Assembly: GCA_026414805.1 (NCBI GenBank)
Contig: JAOAIH010000002.1
Location: forward strand, 76,364 to 110,025
Direction: 5' to 3'
Source: Spirochaetota bacterium
GTDB taxonomy: Bacteria; Spirochaetota; UBA4802; UB4802
DNA: 33,662 nucleotides
Numbering within the stretch: the first letter of the stretch is position 1; the number at the start of each line of letters is the position of its first letter. A program made the position numbers and the translations under genes. Under the pieces are notes generated by a model. That model was not told the DNA's origin. It did no database searches and was given only the letters and a program-made list of their open reading frames with translations. Shown piece by piece: positions 1 to 8,648 of the stretch.

Positions 1-836
1 AGGAAAAAAACTATATCAATTAAGGGTGATAATGAATAATAATACAAAACGGATACTCCACCCATATATACTGTAAGATATGTAGTATATGTGTGGGTAA
101 TATCGTGGTTATTGGTAGAAAACAATTGCCAGGTTGGGGCAAAGTATAGTTTATGTATCAACGTAGCATTGGATGTAACCACTTTTGACGCTGGAATCCC
201 TATATATATTTTACTCATTTTAGTATCATTATAAAGCTTTTCCCAATCACCAGAAAAAAATAAAAAATTGTATGAATACGATAGTATGATATCTCTTAAT
301 GAGGAATAGAAATTCTTATATGGAGAAACTGCAATTTTTTCTTTTTCTATTTCTATAGTTTTTTGTAATTCCTGATTTATTTTTACAGTAATTTTATCGA
401 TTATCTCATAAATTAAAGCCCCTATTTTTTCTTTTGTTTCGGCAGCATCAACTATTTGGCCAGTTGATATGTTGCAAATCTGTGTTTTTATGGAGATAGT
501 ATTTTTATCAACCACATATGAGCCAATAACAGAAAAATTTGCTGCAACCTCTTTACCTCTACTTGTTAAAATTGCTATGGTATTAGCTTTTTCTTCATTT
601 CCAACATCTTTAGCTATATACTTAAATGTTACTGGTAAAACGGTAATGTCGTATTCAATCCTGCTTTTTAATTCTGTAGCTAATGAGTCAGGAATTATGT
701 ATGAGTAATATCTGTAGTTTTGTGTAGGGCTTTCATCATTAAAATAATACAAAATAATTTTTTGCTTATCAGAAGTTTGTGCTGCAAGTGATATCGATAT
801 AAAAACTAAAAATGATGCAATATATAATTTTTTCAT
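1..836 (-). CDS. secreted protein of unknown function, 3' end cut by the window edge
   Basis: An open frame reads leftwards from an ATG at 836-834 to the window edge without a stop, about 278 codons. The product begins MKKLYIASFLVFISISLAAQ, a clear signal peptide with a likely cleavage after SLAA, so the protein is exported. Residues about 25-135 read like a small alpha/beta domain: 'PDSLATELKSR', then 'VLPVTFKYIA', then 'NFSVIGSYVVDKNTISIKTQICNISTGQIVDA'-type strands. That layout recalls the TolB-N/FlgO-like domains of envelope proteins, but this is only a pattern resemblance. A charged helical stretch (residues about 160-170) and a tyrosine- and aromatic-rich C-terminal part follow. An in-frame ATG three codons upstream (845) is an alternative start; neither has a strong ribosome binding site. 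No function can be assigned. Confidence 0.75.
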   Translation of the reverse strand, partial: MKKLYIASFLVFISISLAAQTSDKQKIILYYFNDESPTQNYRYYSYIIPDSLATELKSRIEYDITVLPVTFKYIAKDVGNEEKANTIAILTSRGKEVAANFSVIGSYVVDKNTISIKTQICNISTGQIVDAAETKEKIGALIYEIIDKITVKINQELQKTIEIEKEKIAVSPYKNFYSSLRDIILSYSYNFLFFSGDWEKLYNDTKMSKIYIGIPASKVVTSNATLIHKLYFAPTWQLFSTNNHDITHTYTTYLTVYMGGVSVLYYYSLSPLIDIVFF

Positions 837-926
837 TAATTGCATTTTTATGATTCCATTATTATCCAAATTGTATATTCTTTATATATTTTTTATTCCA
901 TAAAAGTCAAGGATATTACCAAATCG

Positions 927-2123
927 TCAAGTTGAGTATTCTGCATTTATTTTTACATAATCATAGCTTAAATCAGATGTTAAATATTCAAATTGAGAAT
1001 TACCAATCCCCAAATCTACCGTAATAGTATATTCTCGCTTTTTTAAAATATTAATGAGTAATTCTTTATCATATTCTACTGGGGTGCCATTTTTAAAAAG
1101 AGGGATATCATCAAAATATATTGATAATGAATCTTCATATAATTCTGCACCGGAATATCCTGCTGCACATGCAATTCGCCCCCAATTTGGATCATTGCCA
1201 AACATTGCAGTTTTGACCAGCAATGATTCCGCAATAGACTTTGCAGCTTTTTTTGCGTCGGCATCGTTTGCCGCATGTATTACTTTAATAGTAACACATT
1301 TAGTAGCTCCTTCAGCATCACTTACAATCAGATATGCTAACTTTTTCATCATTATATTCAATGCAGTTTGAAAAGTTTCAATATCATCATTGCTGTGATT
1401 TGATGGAATTGCAGGTGATAGTATAATAGCAGTATCATTGGTTGACATATCCCCATCAATTGTAATCGCATTTAAAGAAATATTTACACTTTCATAAAAT
1501 AATTTTTGTAGTAGTTTTTGCTCCACAGGGAAATCAGTTAGTACAAAACATAGAAGGGTAGCCATATTAGGAGCTATCATACCGGCACCTTTTGCTATAC
1601 CTGCCATTGAATAAGATCCTGTTGAGGTTTTGAAAGAAACAGCATATTGTTTGGGGAAAGTGTCAGTTGTCATAATTGCTTTTGGCAAAAGAGAACCTGC
1701 CTCAATACTTAAATTGTTAACAAGAGTTGGTAGGCTTTTTTTTATTTTTTCAACTGGCAACTGTACCCCAATAATTCCAGTTGATGCCATTAAAACTGAA
1801 TTTTCATCAATTGAAAGTAATTGCCCAAGCTCTTTTGTAAGCAATTTTGCATTTTCCAAACCCCTGTTCCCAGTTGCAGCATTAGCATTTGTGGCATTGA
1901 TAAGTATTGCATGTATTTTATTGTGTATTCTTTCTCTGCACAGTATAACAGGCGCAGCGCATAATTTATTTGTTGTGAATGCACCTGCAGCCCAGCATGG
2001 TTGTTTAGAATATATTAATGACAGATCAAGACGATTTGGATACCGAATTCCGCATTCAATAGCAGCATATTTAAATAAAGAAATATTTTCCAATCCACCA
2101 GATAATTCTTTGATCTCATTCAT
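927..2123 (-). CDS. argJ: arginine biosynthesis bifunctional protein ArgJ (ornithine acetyltransferase)
   Basis: The 398-residue product matches ArgJ along its whole length. ArgJ moves the acetyl group of N-acetylornithine to glutamate (the cyclic arginine pathway) and, in bifunctional versions, also uses acetyl-CoA. The family is made as a precursor that cuts itself between Ala and Thr in a PNMAT motif. Here the motif is 'APNMATLL' around residues 184-191, so Thr189 should be the new N-terminal nucleophile of the beta chain. The 'STGIIG' oxyanion-region motif (about 114-119) and the 'GNDPNWGRI' motif are also present. The start at 2123 has a GAGGA ribosome binding site about six bases upstream. 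No other arg gene is nearby. Whether it is mono- or bifunctional cannot be told from sequence. Confidence 0.95.
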   Translation of the reverse strand: MNEIKELSGGLENISLFKYAAIECGIRYPNRLDLSLIYSKQPCWAAGAFTTNKLCAAPVILCRERIHNKIHAILINATNANAATGNRGLENAKLLTKELGQLLSIDENSVLMASTGIIGVQLPVEKIKKSLPTLVNNLSIEAGSLLPKAIMTTDTFPKQYAVSFKTSTGSYSMAGIAKGAGMIAPNMATLLCFVLTDFPVEQKLLQKLFYESVNISLNAITIDGDMSTNDTAIILSPAIPSNHSNDDIETFQTALNIMMKKLAYLIVSDAEGATKCVTIKVIHAANDADAKKAAKSIAESLLVKTAMFGNDPNWGRIACAAGYSGAELYEDSLSIYFDDIPLFKNGTPVEYDKELLINILKKREYTITVDLGIGNSQFEYLTSDLSYDYVKINAEYST

Positions 2124-2164
2124 ATGATTCCTCTAAGTAAAGAGTATAATGGATTTTAATTAGG

Positions 2165-2908
2165 TCATTGATTTTCGATAGTATGGTTAACTCTTTCAAT
2201 AAGTTGTTTCAATCTGGGTTTGAGATATTCAAACCCTTCTTCTGGAGAATTACAATAATGTATGAGATCCAGATCATTTTTATCGATATAACCATAATCA
2301 AATAGCATTTGAAAATTGATAAATTTATCCCAAAAAGATTTATCATACAGAAGTATTGGTATGTCATGCTTTTGAAGTTTATTGGTTTGTACTAATGTTA
2401 AAGTCTCAAATAGCTCATCCAATGTGCCAAAGCCACCAGGAAAAACAATAATAGCTTTGGCATGATATAAAAACCACAATTTACGCATAAAGAAATAGTG
2501 AAATTCAAAATTTAATTCTGGTGAGATATACGGATTTGGCATTTGTTCAAATGGAAGCGAAATATTCAACCCAATTGAATATGCTCCTGCTTCTTTTGCC
2601 CCCTTGTTAGCAGCCTCCATGATACCAGGGCCACCTCCGGTGCAGATTACAAAACCATCATGCTCTGATTCTAATTGTTTTCCATATTGTGCAAGTAAAA
2701 ATGCTAATTTGTTTGCATCATGATAGTATTTTCCATTTAAGGGATCATCTGGCTTTGACCTGGCAGAACCAAAAAAAACTACTGTATGTTTGATGTTATA
2801 ATGCTTGAACCTTTTTTCTGGTTCAATATATTCACACATTATACGTATAATGCGTGCATCTCTTGAATTTAAGAACTCTAAGTTTTTATATGCTTTTTCC
2901 GGGCGCAT
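2165..2908 (-). CDS. LOG/TIGR00730-family nucleotide 5'-monophosphate phosphoribohydrolase
   Basis: This 247-residue Rossmann-fold protein carries the two hallmarks of the lysine-decarboxylase-like/LOG family: 'GGGPGIMEA' (about 91-99) and 'PGGFGTLDE' (about 157-165). Characterised members cleave nucleoside 5'-monophosphates to base plus ribose 5-phosphate (LOG on cytokinin nucleotides, PpnN on purine nucleotides). The old label 'lysine decarboxylase' is wrong for this family. The exact substrate is unknown. An N-terminal extension of about 40 residues precedes the fold. Its ATG overlaps the TAA of the upstream ATPase gene as TAATG, with a GGAGAT ribosome binding site inside that gene, so the two are probably translationally coupled. 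Confidence 0.88.
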   Translation of the reverse strand: MRPEKAYKNLEFLNSRDARIIRIMCEYIEPEKRFKHYNIKHTVVFFGSARSKPDDPLNGKYYHDANKLAFLLAQYGKQLESEHDGFVICTGGGPGIMEAANKGAKEAGAYSIGLNISLPFEQMPNPYISPELNFEFHYFFMRKLWFLYHAKAIIVFPGGFGTLDELFETLTLVQTNKLQKHDIPILLYDKSFWDKFINFQMLFDYGYIDKNDLDLIHYCNSPEEGFEYLKPRLKQLIERVNHTIENQ

Positions 2909-3498
2909 TAATATCTCCTTTTCCTGCGCATTGTCAGTATAGTACCATCTGTTACTGGGGTTACTGTGTCTGAAACAATTTTTTCCTTATCAATCAAGTC
3001 GATAGTAATTGAATCCATGAATGCACACATAATTTTTAAGCCTGCACCTATTCCTTTTAATGATATTTGTTGGCCATTCACTCTTACATGCAATCCTAAT
3101 TCTTTGTCAAAGGAATATCGTGTAATTTGTTCAAAGTAATCAAGAGAATGTTTATCAGGGGTTTTCTTGATTGATTCTTGTAAGTCTAGCCCTTTCCCAT
3201 GATCAATAATAACAGCTTCAAACTCATCGGGCATTACAATATACATAACAGTTATTTCACGCATATCAGGATCATAAGGAATATTTAGATTATGTTCTTT
3301 TCTGATGGTTTCCTGAATTGCATTGGTAAGGGCTTCATCCATTGAAAGTATTATTTCCTCAATTTCTTCTTTTGGGTAGTTCATATCCTTAAGGTCAGTT
3401 AAAAGCCTGTCAATCACCTGAGGAACAGTCCCACTGGTAGCACTATAACTATCGATATATTTTTTTACATTAACATTATGTTCTTTGTAATTACCCAT
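2908..3498 (-). CDS. RsbW-like anti-sigma-factor/serine kinase ATPase (HATPase_c)
   Basis: The product is a GHKL-fold ATPase of the RsbW/SpoIIAB type. It shows an N-box 'SMDEALTNAI', a G1-box 'DHGKGLD' and a C-terminal 'GIGAGLKIMCAFMD' G2-box. Family members bind ATP, phosphorylate an antagonist STAS protein and sequester a sigma factor, or act as stand-alone switch kinases. No STAS partner, PP2C phosphatase or sigma factor lies in the window, so the partner is unknown. The frame is open to a TTG at 3561, but the ATG at 3498 preceded by AGGA is the better start and gives 196 residues. Two 12-bp direct repeats, 15 bp apart, lie just upstream of that start. It is coupled to the downstream LOG gene. 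Confidence 0.83.
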   Translation of the reverse strand: MGNYKEHNVNVKKYIDSYSATSGTVPQVIDRLLTDLKDMNYPKEEIEEIILSMDEALTNAIQETIRKEHNLNIPYDPDMREITVMYIVMPDEFEAVIIDHGKGLDLQESIKKTPDKHSLDYFEQITRYSFDKELGLHVRVNGQQISLKGIGAGLKIMCAFMDSITIDLIDKEKIVSDTVTPVTDGTILTMRRKRRY

Positions 3499-3519
3499 AG
3501 TTCCTACTATTAAAATAGC

Positions 3520-3546
3520 ACAGTGTTCTTTAAAACAATGTTCTTT
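3520..3546. repeat. two 12-bp direct repeats upstream of the RsbW-like gene
   Basis: On the minus strand the 12-mer AAAGAACAYTGT occurs twice in tandem, with a 15-bp period, about 20-50 bp before the ATG at 3498. A TTGACA hexamer (3561-3556, minus) sits directly before it, but I see no good -10 box at the expected distance. It could be a regulator site in the leader, or a local duplication in a short coding extension that begins at the TTG. Confidence 0.35.
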
Positions 3547-3561
3547 TAGTAAAAATGTCAA

Positions 3562-3847
3562 TTATATTTAATCACATCACATTATACTATTTCATCGGAA
3601 GTAACATGTTTTTTCTATTTACATTTTATTTTTGTATTGTATAATGACATATATATTTTTCATATATATTAATTTCAATTATATTTCAGCTTTTTAAAAG
3701 GACACACTTTATAATTATCCAATTATAAATTTAAAAAGTGTTTTCTTAAATATAGTTGGCTAAAAAAGTTGATTTGCAAATGATATATGCGATAGTGTAT
3801 TGTATTATGAATATATACAGATGATTTTAAAAAGGATATAGTACTGT
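3562..3847. other. AT-rich divergent intergenic region with an inverted repeat
   Basis: This 286-bp region separates the minus-strand ATPase gene from the plus-strand nagZ gene, so promoters for both should lie here. At 3704-3741 there is an AT-rich inverted repeat: an ACACTT...AAGTGT outer arm and TATAATT/AATTATA inner arms around ATCC, with a short one-sided bulge. It could be a protein site or an RNA hairpin in the leader. I find no confident -35/-10 pair and no RNA gene. Confidence 0.45.
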
Positions 3848-5464
3848 ATGAAAGTTATATTTTCAGTTATTTTATTAATTTTATTAATAATTCCATTGTA
3901 TGGATGTACTCAGTCTAAATATTATTCAGAAGCAAGACAAATTACAGAGGACTTAGATACACTCTCATTGATAGGGCAAACGCTCATTATTGCCATGCCA
4001 TCTACTACAATCAATGATACAACCATATCTATTTTAAAACAATATAAGCCAGGTGGAGTAATATTATTTGGTTATAATTTGAACAATGGTTCCTGTGCAG
4101 CTCTTACACGCGATCTTCAGAACCTAGCTCTAGAATATATTAAAATCCCTTTATTTATATCTATTGATCAGGAAGGGGGTAGAGTTAAAAGAATTCAAAG
4201 CGATGTGACCCAATTTCCCGGTAATTTTGCTTTAGGGGTAGTTAATGACCCTTCAAAAACATATACCATGGCACAAATAATAGGTATTCAATTACGATTG
4301 GCTGGCATAAATATGAATTTTGCTCCTGTTTTGGATGTAAATAACAATCCAGATAATCCTGTAATAAATGTAAGATCTTTTGGATGTGAGCCAGCTCTAT
4401 GTGCTGAATTGGGCGAAGCATATATCAAAGGTTTGCAAAAAGCACAATGCATTGCTGTTGCCAAACATTTTCCCGGTCATGGCGATACCCATCAGGATTC
4501 ACACTATACATTGCCAATTATATATAAGACATTGCCTGAGCTAGAAAAAGTTGAACTGCTTCCTTTTGCAAGAGCTGTAGACGCAGGGGTTGAATGTATT
4601 ATGACAGCACATATTGCTTTTCCTCAATTAGGAATAAATACCCCTGCAACAATGTCACACTATTTTTTAAATGATATACTGCGGAAATCAATGAAATTTG
4701 AAGGGTTAATAATTACAGATGATCTTGAAATGAAAGGAATCACCGGTAAACAATCACATGGTAATGCAGCTATAAATAGTTTTAAGGCTGGTGCAGATAT
4801 TTTGCTCATCAGCTCGTATGAAAATCATGTTCAAGAGATTATAAACTCTTTACATCAGGCAATCAAAAAGGGCGATATCACTAAAGAACAATTAAAAGCC
4901 AAAGTAACAAAGATTCTTGAACTTAAACTGCGATATAACATAATGCAAATTAACAATGGAATAATAACAGCAAAACGTTATGAACCTCTTCCCAACGATA
5001 TTAAACTATTGCACCAAGCAGATGCTCTTAACGTTGAGCTATCGCGAAGCTCAATTGTATTTCATTCTTATAATTGTACTATTGAGAATTACATCATTGA
5101 TAATTTACATACATGTTCAAAAGTATTTTCAAAAAACATCAATCTTATAAATATTTTCAAAAAAGAAAATATTATTTGTAATGAGCCCTTCAGTAACCAT
5201 GTTAAAACAATTTTATTAGTCGATAGCTCATCATATTCATTGGAAGAGCTTAAAAGGTTAGTAGCATCAATACACAATTCTGAAAATAATATTGTATTAC
5301 TCATCACTGGCAATCCATATCCATACCTTAAACATTTTTCTAGCTACCCGATGCTCATGTCTTTTTCAGATACTGATGAATCACTACGACAACTTGCCCA
5401 ATGTTTGAAAGGTGAATTTTCACCAAAACTATCGCATCCATGTTTAACTGTTAATAGAAAATGA
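3848..5464 (+). CDS. nagZ: lipoprotein beta-N-acetylhexosaminidase, NagZ type (glycoside hydrolase family 3)
   Basis: The 538-residue product starts with a lipoprotein signal ending in a lipobox LYGC (Cys20), so it is exported and lipid-anchored rather than cytoplasmic like the E. coli enzyme. The GH3 catalytic domain (about 35-370) contains the NagZ signature 'KHFPGHGDTHQDSH' (206-219), whose Asp-His pair is the acid/base dyad of this subfamily, and 'IITDDLEMKG', which holds the nucleophile Asp (291/292). NagZ removes N-acetylglucosamine from muropeptides in peptidoglycan recycling. The last 160 residues form an extra C-terminal domain absent from the short proteobacterial NagZ. The stop overlaps the ATG of the next gene by four bases (ATGA). 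A GGATAT element about 11 bases upstream is the only ribosome binding site. Confidence 0.92.
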   Translation: MKVIFSVILLILLIIPLYGCTQSKYYSEARQITEDLDTLSLIGQTLIIAMPSTTINDTTISILKQYKPGGVILFGYNLNNGSCAALTRDLQNLALEYIKIPLFISIDQEGGRVKRIQSDVTQFPGNFALGVVNDPSKTYTMAQIIGIQLRLAGINMNFAPVLDVNNNPDNPVINVRSFGCEPALCAELGEAYIKGLQKAQCIAVAKHFPGHGDTHQDSHYTLPIIYKTLPELEKVELLPFARAVDAGVECIMTAHIAFPQLGINTPATMSHYFLNDILRKSMKFEGLIITDDLEMKGITGKQSHGNAAINSFKAGADILLISSYENHVQEIINSLHQAIKKGDITKEQLKAKVTKILELKLRYNIMQINNGIITAKRYEPLPNDIKLLHQADALNVELSRSSIVFHSYNCTIENYIIDNLHTCSKVFSKNINLINIFKKENIICNEPFSNHVKTILLVDSSSYSLEELKRLVASIHNSENNIVLLITGNPYPYLKHFSSYPMLMSFSDTDESLRQLAQCLKGEFSPKLSHPCLTVNRK

Positions 5465-6606
5465 ATTTAGGAATATATATACACATCCCGTTTTGTCACA
5501 AAGAAAAATGTGATTATTGTGATTTCTATTCAATCCCGGTACAAACAGATAATACTCATTGGAGTAAGTTGATTGATAATTATATCAAATCGCTTTGCTC
5601 TGAAATTGCATATTATTCAACAGAATTTTCCGATTATATCGTTGATACAATATATATTGGAGGTGGAACGCCATCATTACTTAATAGCCATCATTATAGT
5701 ATACTTTTAAATACAATAAAAAATTATTATGCGATAGCTCCTGAAATTGAAATTACTATTGAGTGTAACCCTGATAACTACTCAATTCATTATATTACGG
5801 AATTGAAGGAAATTGGAATAAACAGATTTGTATTGGGAGTTCAAACCCTTGATAAAAAAGCACACAACTATATTGGAAGGAAACCACAGCTTGTAGATGC
5901 TGAAAGCATTAAGGAATTTTGTACTATCCCTGATATTATTTCATGTATAGATATTTTGGTTGGAATACCCGAACAAACCGTAAGTAGCTTTATTTCGTCA
6001 CTGAATACCTTAATTCAATATAAGCCCAAACATATTTCAGCATACATTCTAACCTTTGAAAAAAATACCCCGTTAAGCATTCGAGTTCCATATTCAAACA
6101 AATTTTCAAACTTTCAGCGTAAAATTTTTGAGAAAACTATTAAAACACTGACTGATTCAGGTTATTTACATTATGAAATTTCAAATTTTGCATTACCACA
6201 CTTTGAATCACGGCATAATTGCAAATACTGGAATTTTGATGAATACATAGGGTTAGGTTCGGGAGCACATTCATTTTATAAAAATAAAAGGTATTATAAC
6301 AGCACCCTTTTTGAATATTTACAAAACCCAATTACAAGCCGCTTTGAAGATGTGCGACAACCCAAGGATGTGGCCATTGAATTCTTAATGAATAAATTAC
6401 GTTTAACTGATGGTTTTATTATTAATGAGCTTTACTTAAAAACTAGCTATATACCTTCAGATAATTTTAAAAAAGCTTTGGAACAATTAATATCAAAAAA
6501 ATTACTGGAAATTTTTATGATGGATGGTCATCAAAGATTGCGATGTACCCATGAAGGGATGTTTATGTTAGATTCAATTCTTTTTGAACTAATGAGTAAA
6601 TTGTAA
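5461..6606 (+). CDS. hemW: HemW-like radical SAM protein (heme chaperone family) with atypical cysteine spacing
   Basis: The 381-residue product follows the HemW/'HemN-like' pattern: an N-terminal 'IYIHIPFC...CDYCDFYS' cluster motif, 'YIGGGTPSLL' (SAM binding), 'ECNPDNY', 'RFVLGVQTLD', 'DILVGIPEQT', 'HYEISNFA', 'HNCKYWN' and 'GLGSGAHSF'. HemW binds heme and is thought to deliver it to membrane cytochromes; it is often misnamed coproporphyrinogen oxidase. The odd point is the iron-sulfur motif. The cysteines are residues 12, 17 and 20, that is CX4CX2C, whereas HemW and nearly all radical SAM enzymes have CX3CX2C. The gene overlaps nagZ by four bases and is probably co-translated. It converges on the next gene with a gap of only 41 bp and no evident terminator. 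Confidence 0.87.
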   Translation: MNLGIYIHIPFCHKEKCDYCDFYSIPVQTDNTHWSKLIDNYIKSLCSEIAYYSTEFSDYIVDTIYIGGGTPSLLNSHHYSILLNTIKNYYAIAPEIEITIECNPDNYSIHYITELKEIGINRFVLGVQTLDKKAHNYIGRKPQLVDAESIKEFCTIPDIISCIDILVGIPEQTVSSFISSLNTLIQYKPKHISAYILTFEKNTPLSIRVPYSNKFSNFQRKIFEKTIKTLTDSGYLHYEISNFALPHFESRHNCKYWNFDEYIGLGSGAHSFYKNKRYYNSTLFEYLQNPITSRFEDVRQPKDVAIEFLMNKLRLTDGFIINELYLKTSYIPSDNFKKALEQLISKKLLEIFMMDGHQRLRCTHEGMFMLDSILFELMSKL

Positions 6607-6647
6607 ATGCTAAATTATTTTTATCATCAATTAAATAGTGGTTAAGC

Positions 6648-7499
6648 TTATTCTTTTATTACAAAGTATTTACTATAAATTGAATTTATCCTAGCATAGT
6701 AATCTGCAAGCCGTTCATTATGAATTAATTTAAAATAATATGCAAGCAATTGGGAACCCCGTACAACAAAGTTATTTAAGTCCCTGCCTTTTAAACCTTT
6801 GATAATTTCAATATTGCCTTTTTCTATATATGCCAAACCCATTGCAATGTAGCGCTGCAGATTTGATATGTCTTTTCGTAATTCCTCATCGTTCTGGGCT
6901 ACCAATTGCGTTACTTTAATTTCATCCAATCCACCTGATAGTAGAAAGTATTTCTTTATTTCCTTCATTGAAGTAGCAATAGTTGCACGATTCACTGCAT
7001 CTTTGAATAACGCCGAAAACTTTTCAAATGCCACTAATTTTTCCTGATCTGTTTCGGGTTCGGTTCCAAACATTTTTTTATAAAGGTTAAATGCAATTTT
7101 TTCAACTTCCTGGCAATCAGGATCGGCATTAATAACTGCTTTGAGTTTATGGTAATTCTTTGGATTTCTGTCTAATATTTTTATATAAAGATTTACGCCA
7201 TTTAACGCTTCTAAATATATTGGAAGATTTGCAGCCGAAAAATCTCTTTCACTGTATTTTTTCATTCCTTCTATAATCATAGATGACTGCGCAGTTATAA
7301 GAAGCGCATCCATATCAGGCTGAAAATCTCTGGATGAACGCTTACGGGATATCTCAGTGCTTTCTTTCACAGTTCTGATATCTTCTATGTCTTCATCCAA
7401 CAATCTGTGGGTAGTAGGAGCTTTTGATTTTTTGTCATCTATTTCGTCATCTAATTTAAAAAGATCATCATCAAAAGAAAAATCATCAATTTCTGACAT
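6648..7499 (-). CDS. hypothetical protein with acidic N-terminus and helical C-terminal domain
   Basis: I do not recognise this 283-residue protein. The first 25 residues are strongly acidic and low in complexity (repeated D/E with F and L), then comes a charged linker to about residue 65. The remainder is predicted mostly helical with no signal peptide or membrane segment, so it is probably cytoplasmic. It contains 'GTEPETDQEKLVAFEKFSAL' and ends 'YARINSIYSKYFVIKE'. An acidic tail of this kind can mediate protein contacts, but nothing here shows a partner. It lies 79 bp downstream of plsC on the same strand and may share its transcript. AGAGG about nine bases upstream supports the ATG. Confidence 0.75.
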   Translation of the reverse strand: MSEIDDFSFDDDLFKLDDEIDDKKSKAPTTHRLLDEDIEDIRTVKESTEISRKRSSRDFQPDMDALLITAQSSMIIEGMKKYSERDFSAANLPIYLEALNGVNLYIKILDRNPKNYHKLKAVINADPDCQEVEKIAFNLYKKMFGTEPETDQEKLVAFEKFSALFKDAVNRATIATSMKEIKKYFLLSGGLDEIKVTQLVAQNDEELRKDISNLQRYIAMGLAYIEKGNIEIIKGLKGRDLNNFVVRGSQLLAYYFKLIHNERLADYYARINSIYSKYFVIKE

Positions 7500-7578
7500 T
7501 ACAGCAAACCTCTTTATATAGTATATAGAGATTGAAAAATATATCTGTTAACAAAGATAATTATTCTATACAATTTTT

Positions 7579-8361
7579 TCAAGATCTTTTACCATTATTA
7601 TTTTTTACATTATCATAACCGTACATTTGTATTCTCAATTTGCTCAATTCATTATTCATATAGTTCCATGTATATTTGGCCAATTCTTCAACAGTCATAT
7701 TTTTAAAGGTTTCGGTTGTTATTTCATCCAATACCCGTAAAGTGATTGGGTGCTTACCATGATAATCAATACTGTACTTAGGTAAAGCAAATCGTGTGCC
7801 TTCAATGATAATTGGCATAATAGGGACATTCATTTTTTTGGCTAAAATAAATGCTCCCAGTTTAAATTCCTTGAGATGTCCATCAGGTGATCTAGTACCT
7901 TCTGGGAAGATAAAAACCGGGCTTCCTTCCTTCAAATGCATTTCACAATCCTGCATCATCTGCATGCTGCTTTCTTTAATGCCCCGGAACAATCTTACAT
8001 ATCTATTTAAAAACATATTCCATCCAATTACAGGCACCTTAAAAATTTCAGCCTTTGATACCCACTTATAATGAGTGTACAGTCTGAATGCTACAAGTAT
8101 ATCCAGTTGGGATTGATGATTTGAAACAAATACATATGGGACATTTTTTCGTATTTTATTTCTTCCTTCTACTGTTATCTTCCATGGTGGCATTATATAG
8201 GTGTATAGTGAACCCCAGAAGCATGTCAATTGATGAAGCAAACGTAATCTCTTGTCAAATGGGTAGGTGAAAATTCTTATTAACACTGCAAAAATAAATA
8301 AAATTATTGAAGTAACGGCAACAAATGTGAAAAACAGTGCTGTGATTATTTTTCCCTTCAT
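7579..8361 (-). CDS. plsC: 1-acyl-sn-glycerol-3-phosphate acyltransferase (PlsC family)
   Basis: The 260-residue product has an N-terminal membrane helix (about 5-30) followed by the acyltransferase blocks: block I HX4D as 'NHQSQLD' (His82, Asp87), block III 'FPEGTRS' (about 152-158) and a proline-containing block IV 'VPIMPIIIEG'. Such enzymes acylate lysophosphatidate to phosphatidate on the inner face of the cytoplasmic membrane. The length is normal for PlsC. The start has AGGAG about eight bases upstream. The gene is preceded by a 287-bp intergenic region with a large inverted repeat and followed by the acidic unknown. Another PlsC-like acyltransferase (for example ornithine-lipid type) cannot be excluded. 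Confidence 0.9.
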   Translation of the reverse strand: MKGKIITALFFTFVAVTSIILFIFAVLIRIFTYPFDKRLRLLHQLTCFWGSLYTYIMPPWKITVEGRNKIRKNVPYVFVSNHQSQLDILVAFRLYTHYKWVSKAEIFKVPVIGWNMFLNRYVRLFRGIKESSMQMMQDCEMHLKEGSPVFIFPEGTRSPDGHLKEFKLGAFILAKKMNVPIMPIIIEGTRFALPKYSIDYHGKHPITLRVLDEITTETFKNMTVEELAKYTWNYMNNELSKLRIQMYGYDNVKNNNGKRS

Positions 8362-8405
8362 AAATGTTACTCCTGCAACAACTTAAAAATTCATAGTATA
8401 ATAGC

Positions 8406-8461
8406 CCATCTCTATTAAAGATTTTAGATATTATTTTTTTCTTTTATCTTTAATGAGATGG
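8406..8461. repeat. 16-bp imperfect inverted repeat between etfA and plsC
   Basis: CCATCTC-T-ATTAAAGAT (8406-8422) pairs with ATCTTTAATGAGATGG (8446-8461): sixteen base pairs interrupted by one bulged T, around a T-rich 23-base loop. It lies after etfA and 45 bp before plsC, both transcribed leftwards. It is therefore either the end of the etfBA message or a structured leader of plsC. There is no run of U after the stem on the transcribed strand, so a classical terminator is unlikely. Two smaller AT-rich palindromes (8508-8525 and 8561-8578) lie in the same 287-bp gap, which otherwise holds nothing I can identify. Confidence 0.55.
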
Positions 8462-8648
8462 AAAAATTGTACTGCGGTGTTTTGCATTTTACCGGTGATA
8501 GTCAATGAAGATATTAAAATATCTTAAAGTAACAATATATAACATGGCTTATCAATAATCAACATTTTATTAAATGTTTTTGTATATAAAATCTTCTTCT
8601 GTGACCCAAAGATGTATTATGAATTTAATTTTTAATTTTATGGAGAAT

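Noticed and set aside
469-708. Plus-strand open frame of 79 codons
   Set aside because: It lies antisense to the signal-peptide-bearing minus-strand gene 836-1, has no ribosome binding site and has no recognisable motif.
5461-6606. Oxygen-independent coproporphyrinogen III oxidase (HemN)
   Set aside because: Size, N-terminal start and motifs fit HemW, and no other heme-pathway gene is present.
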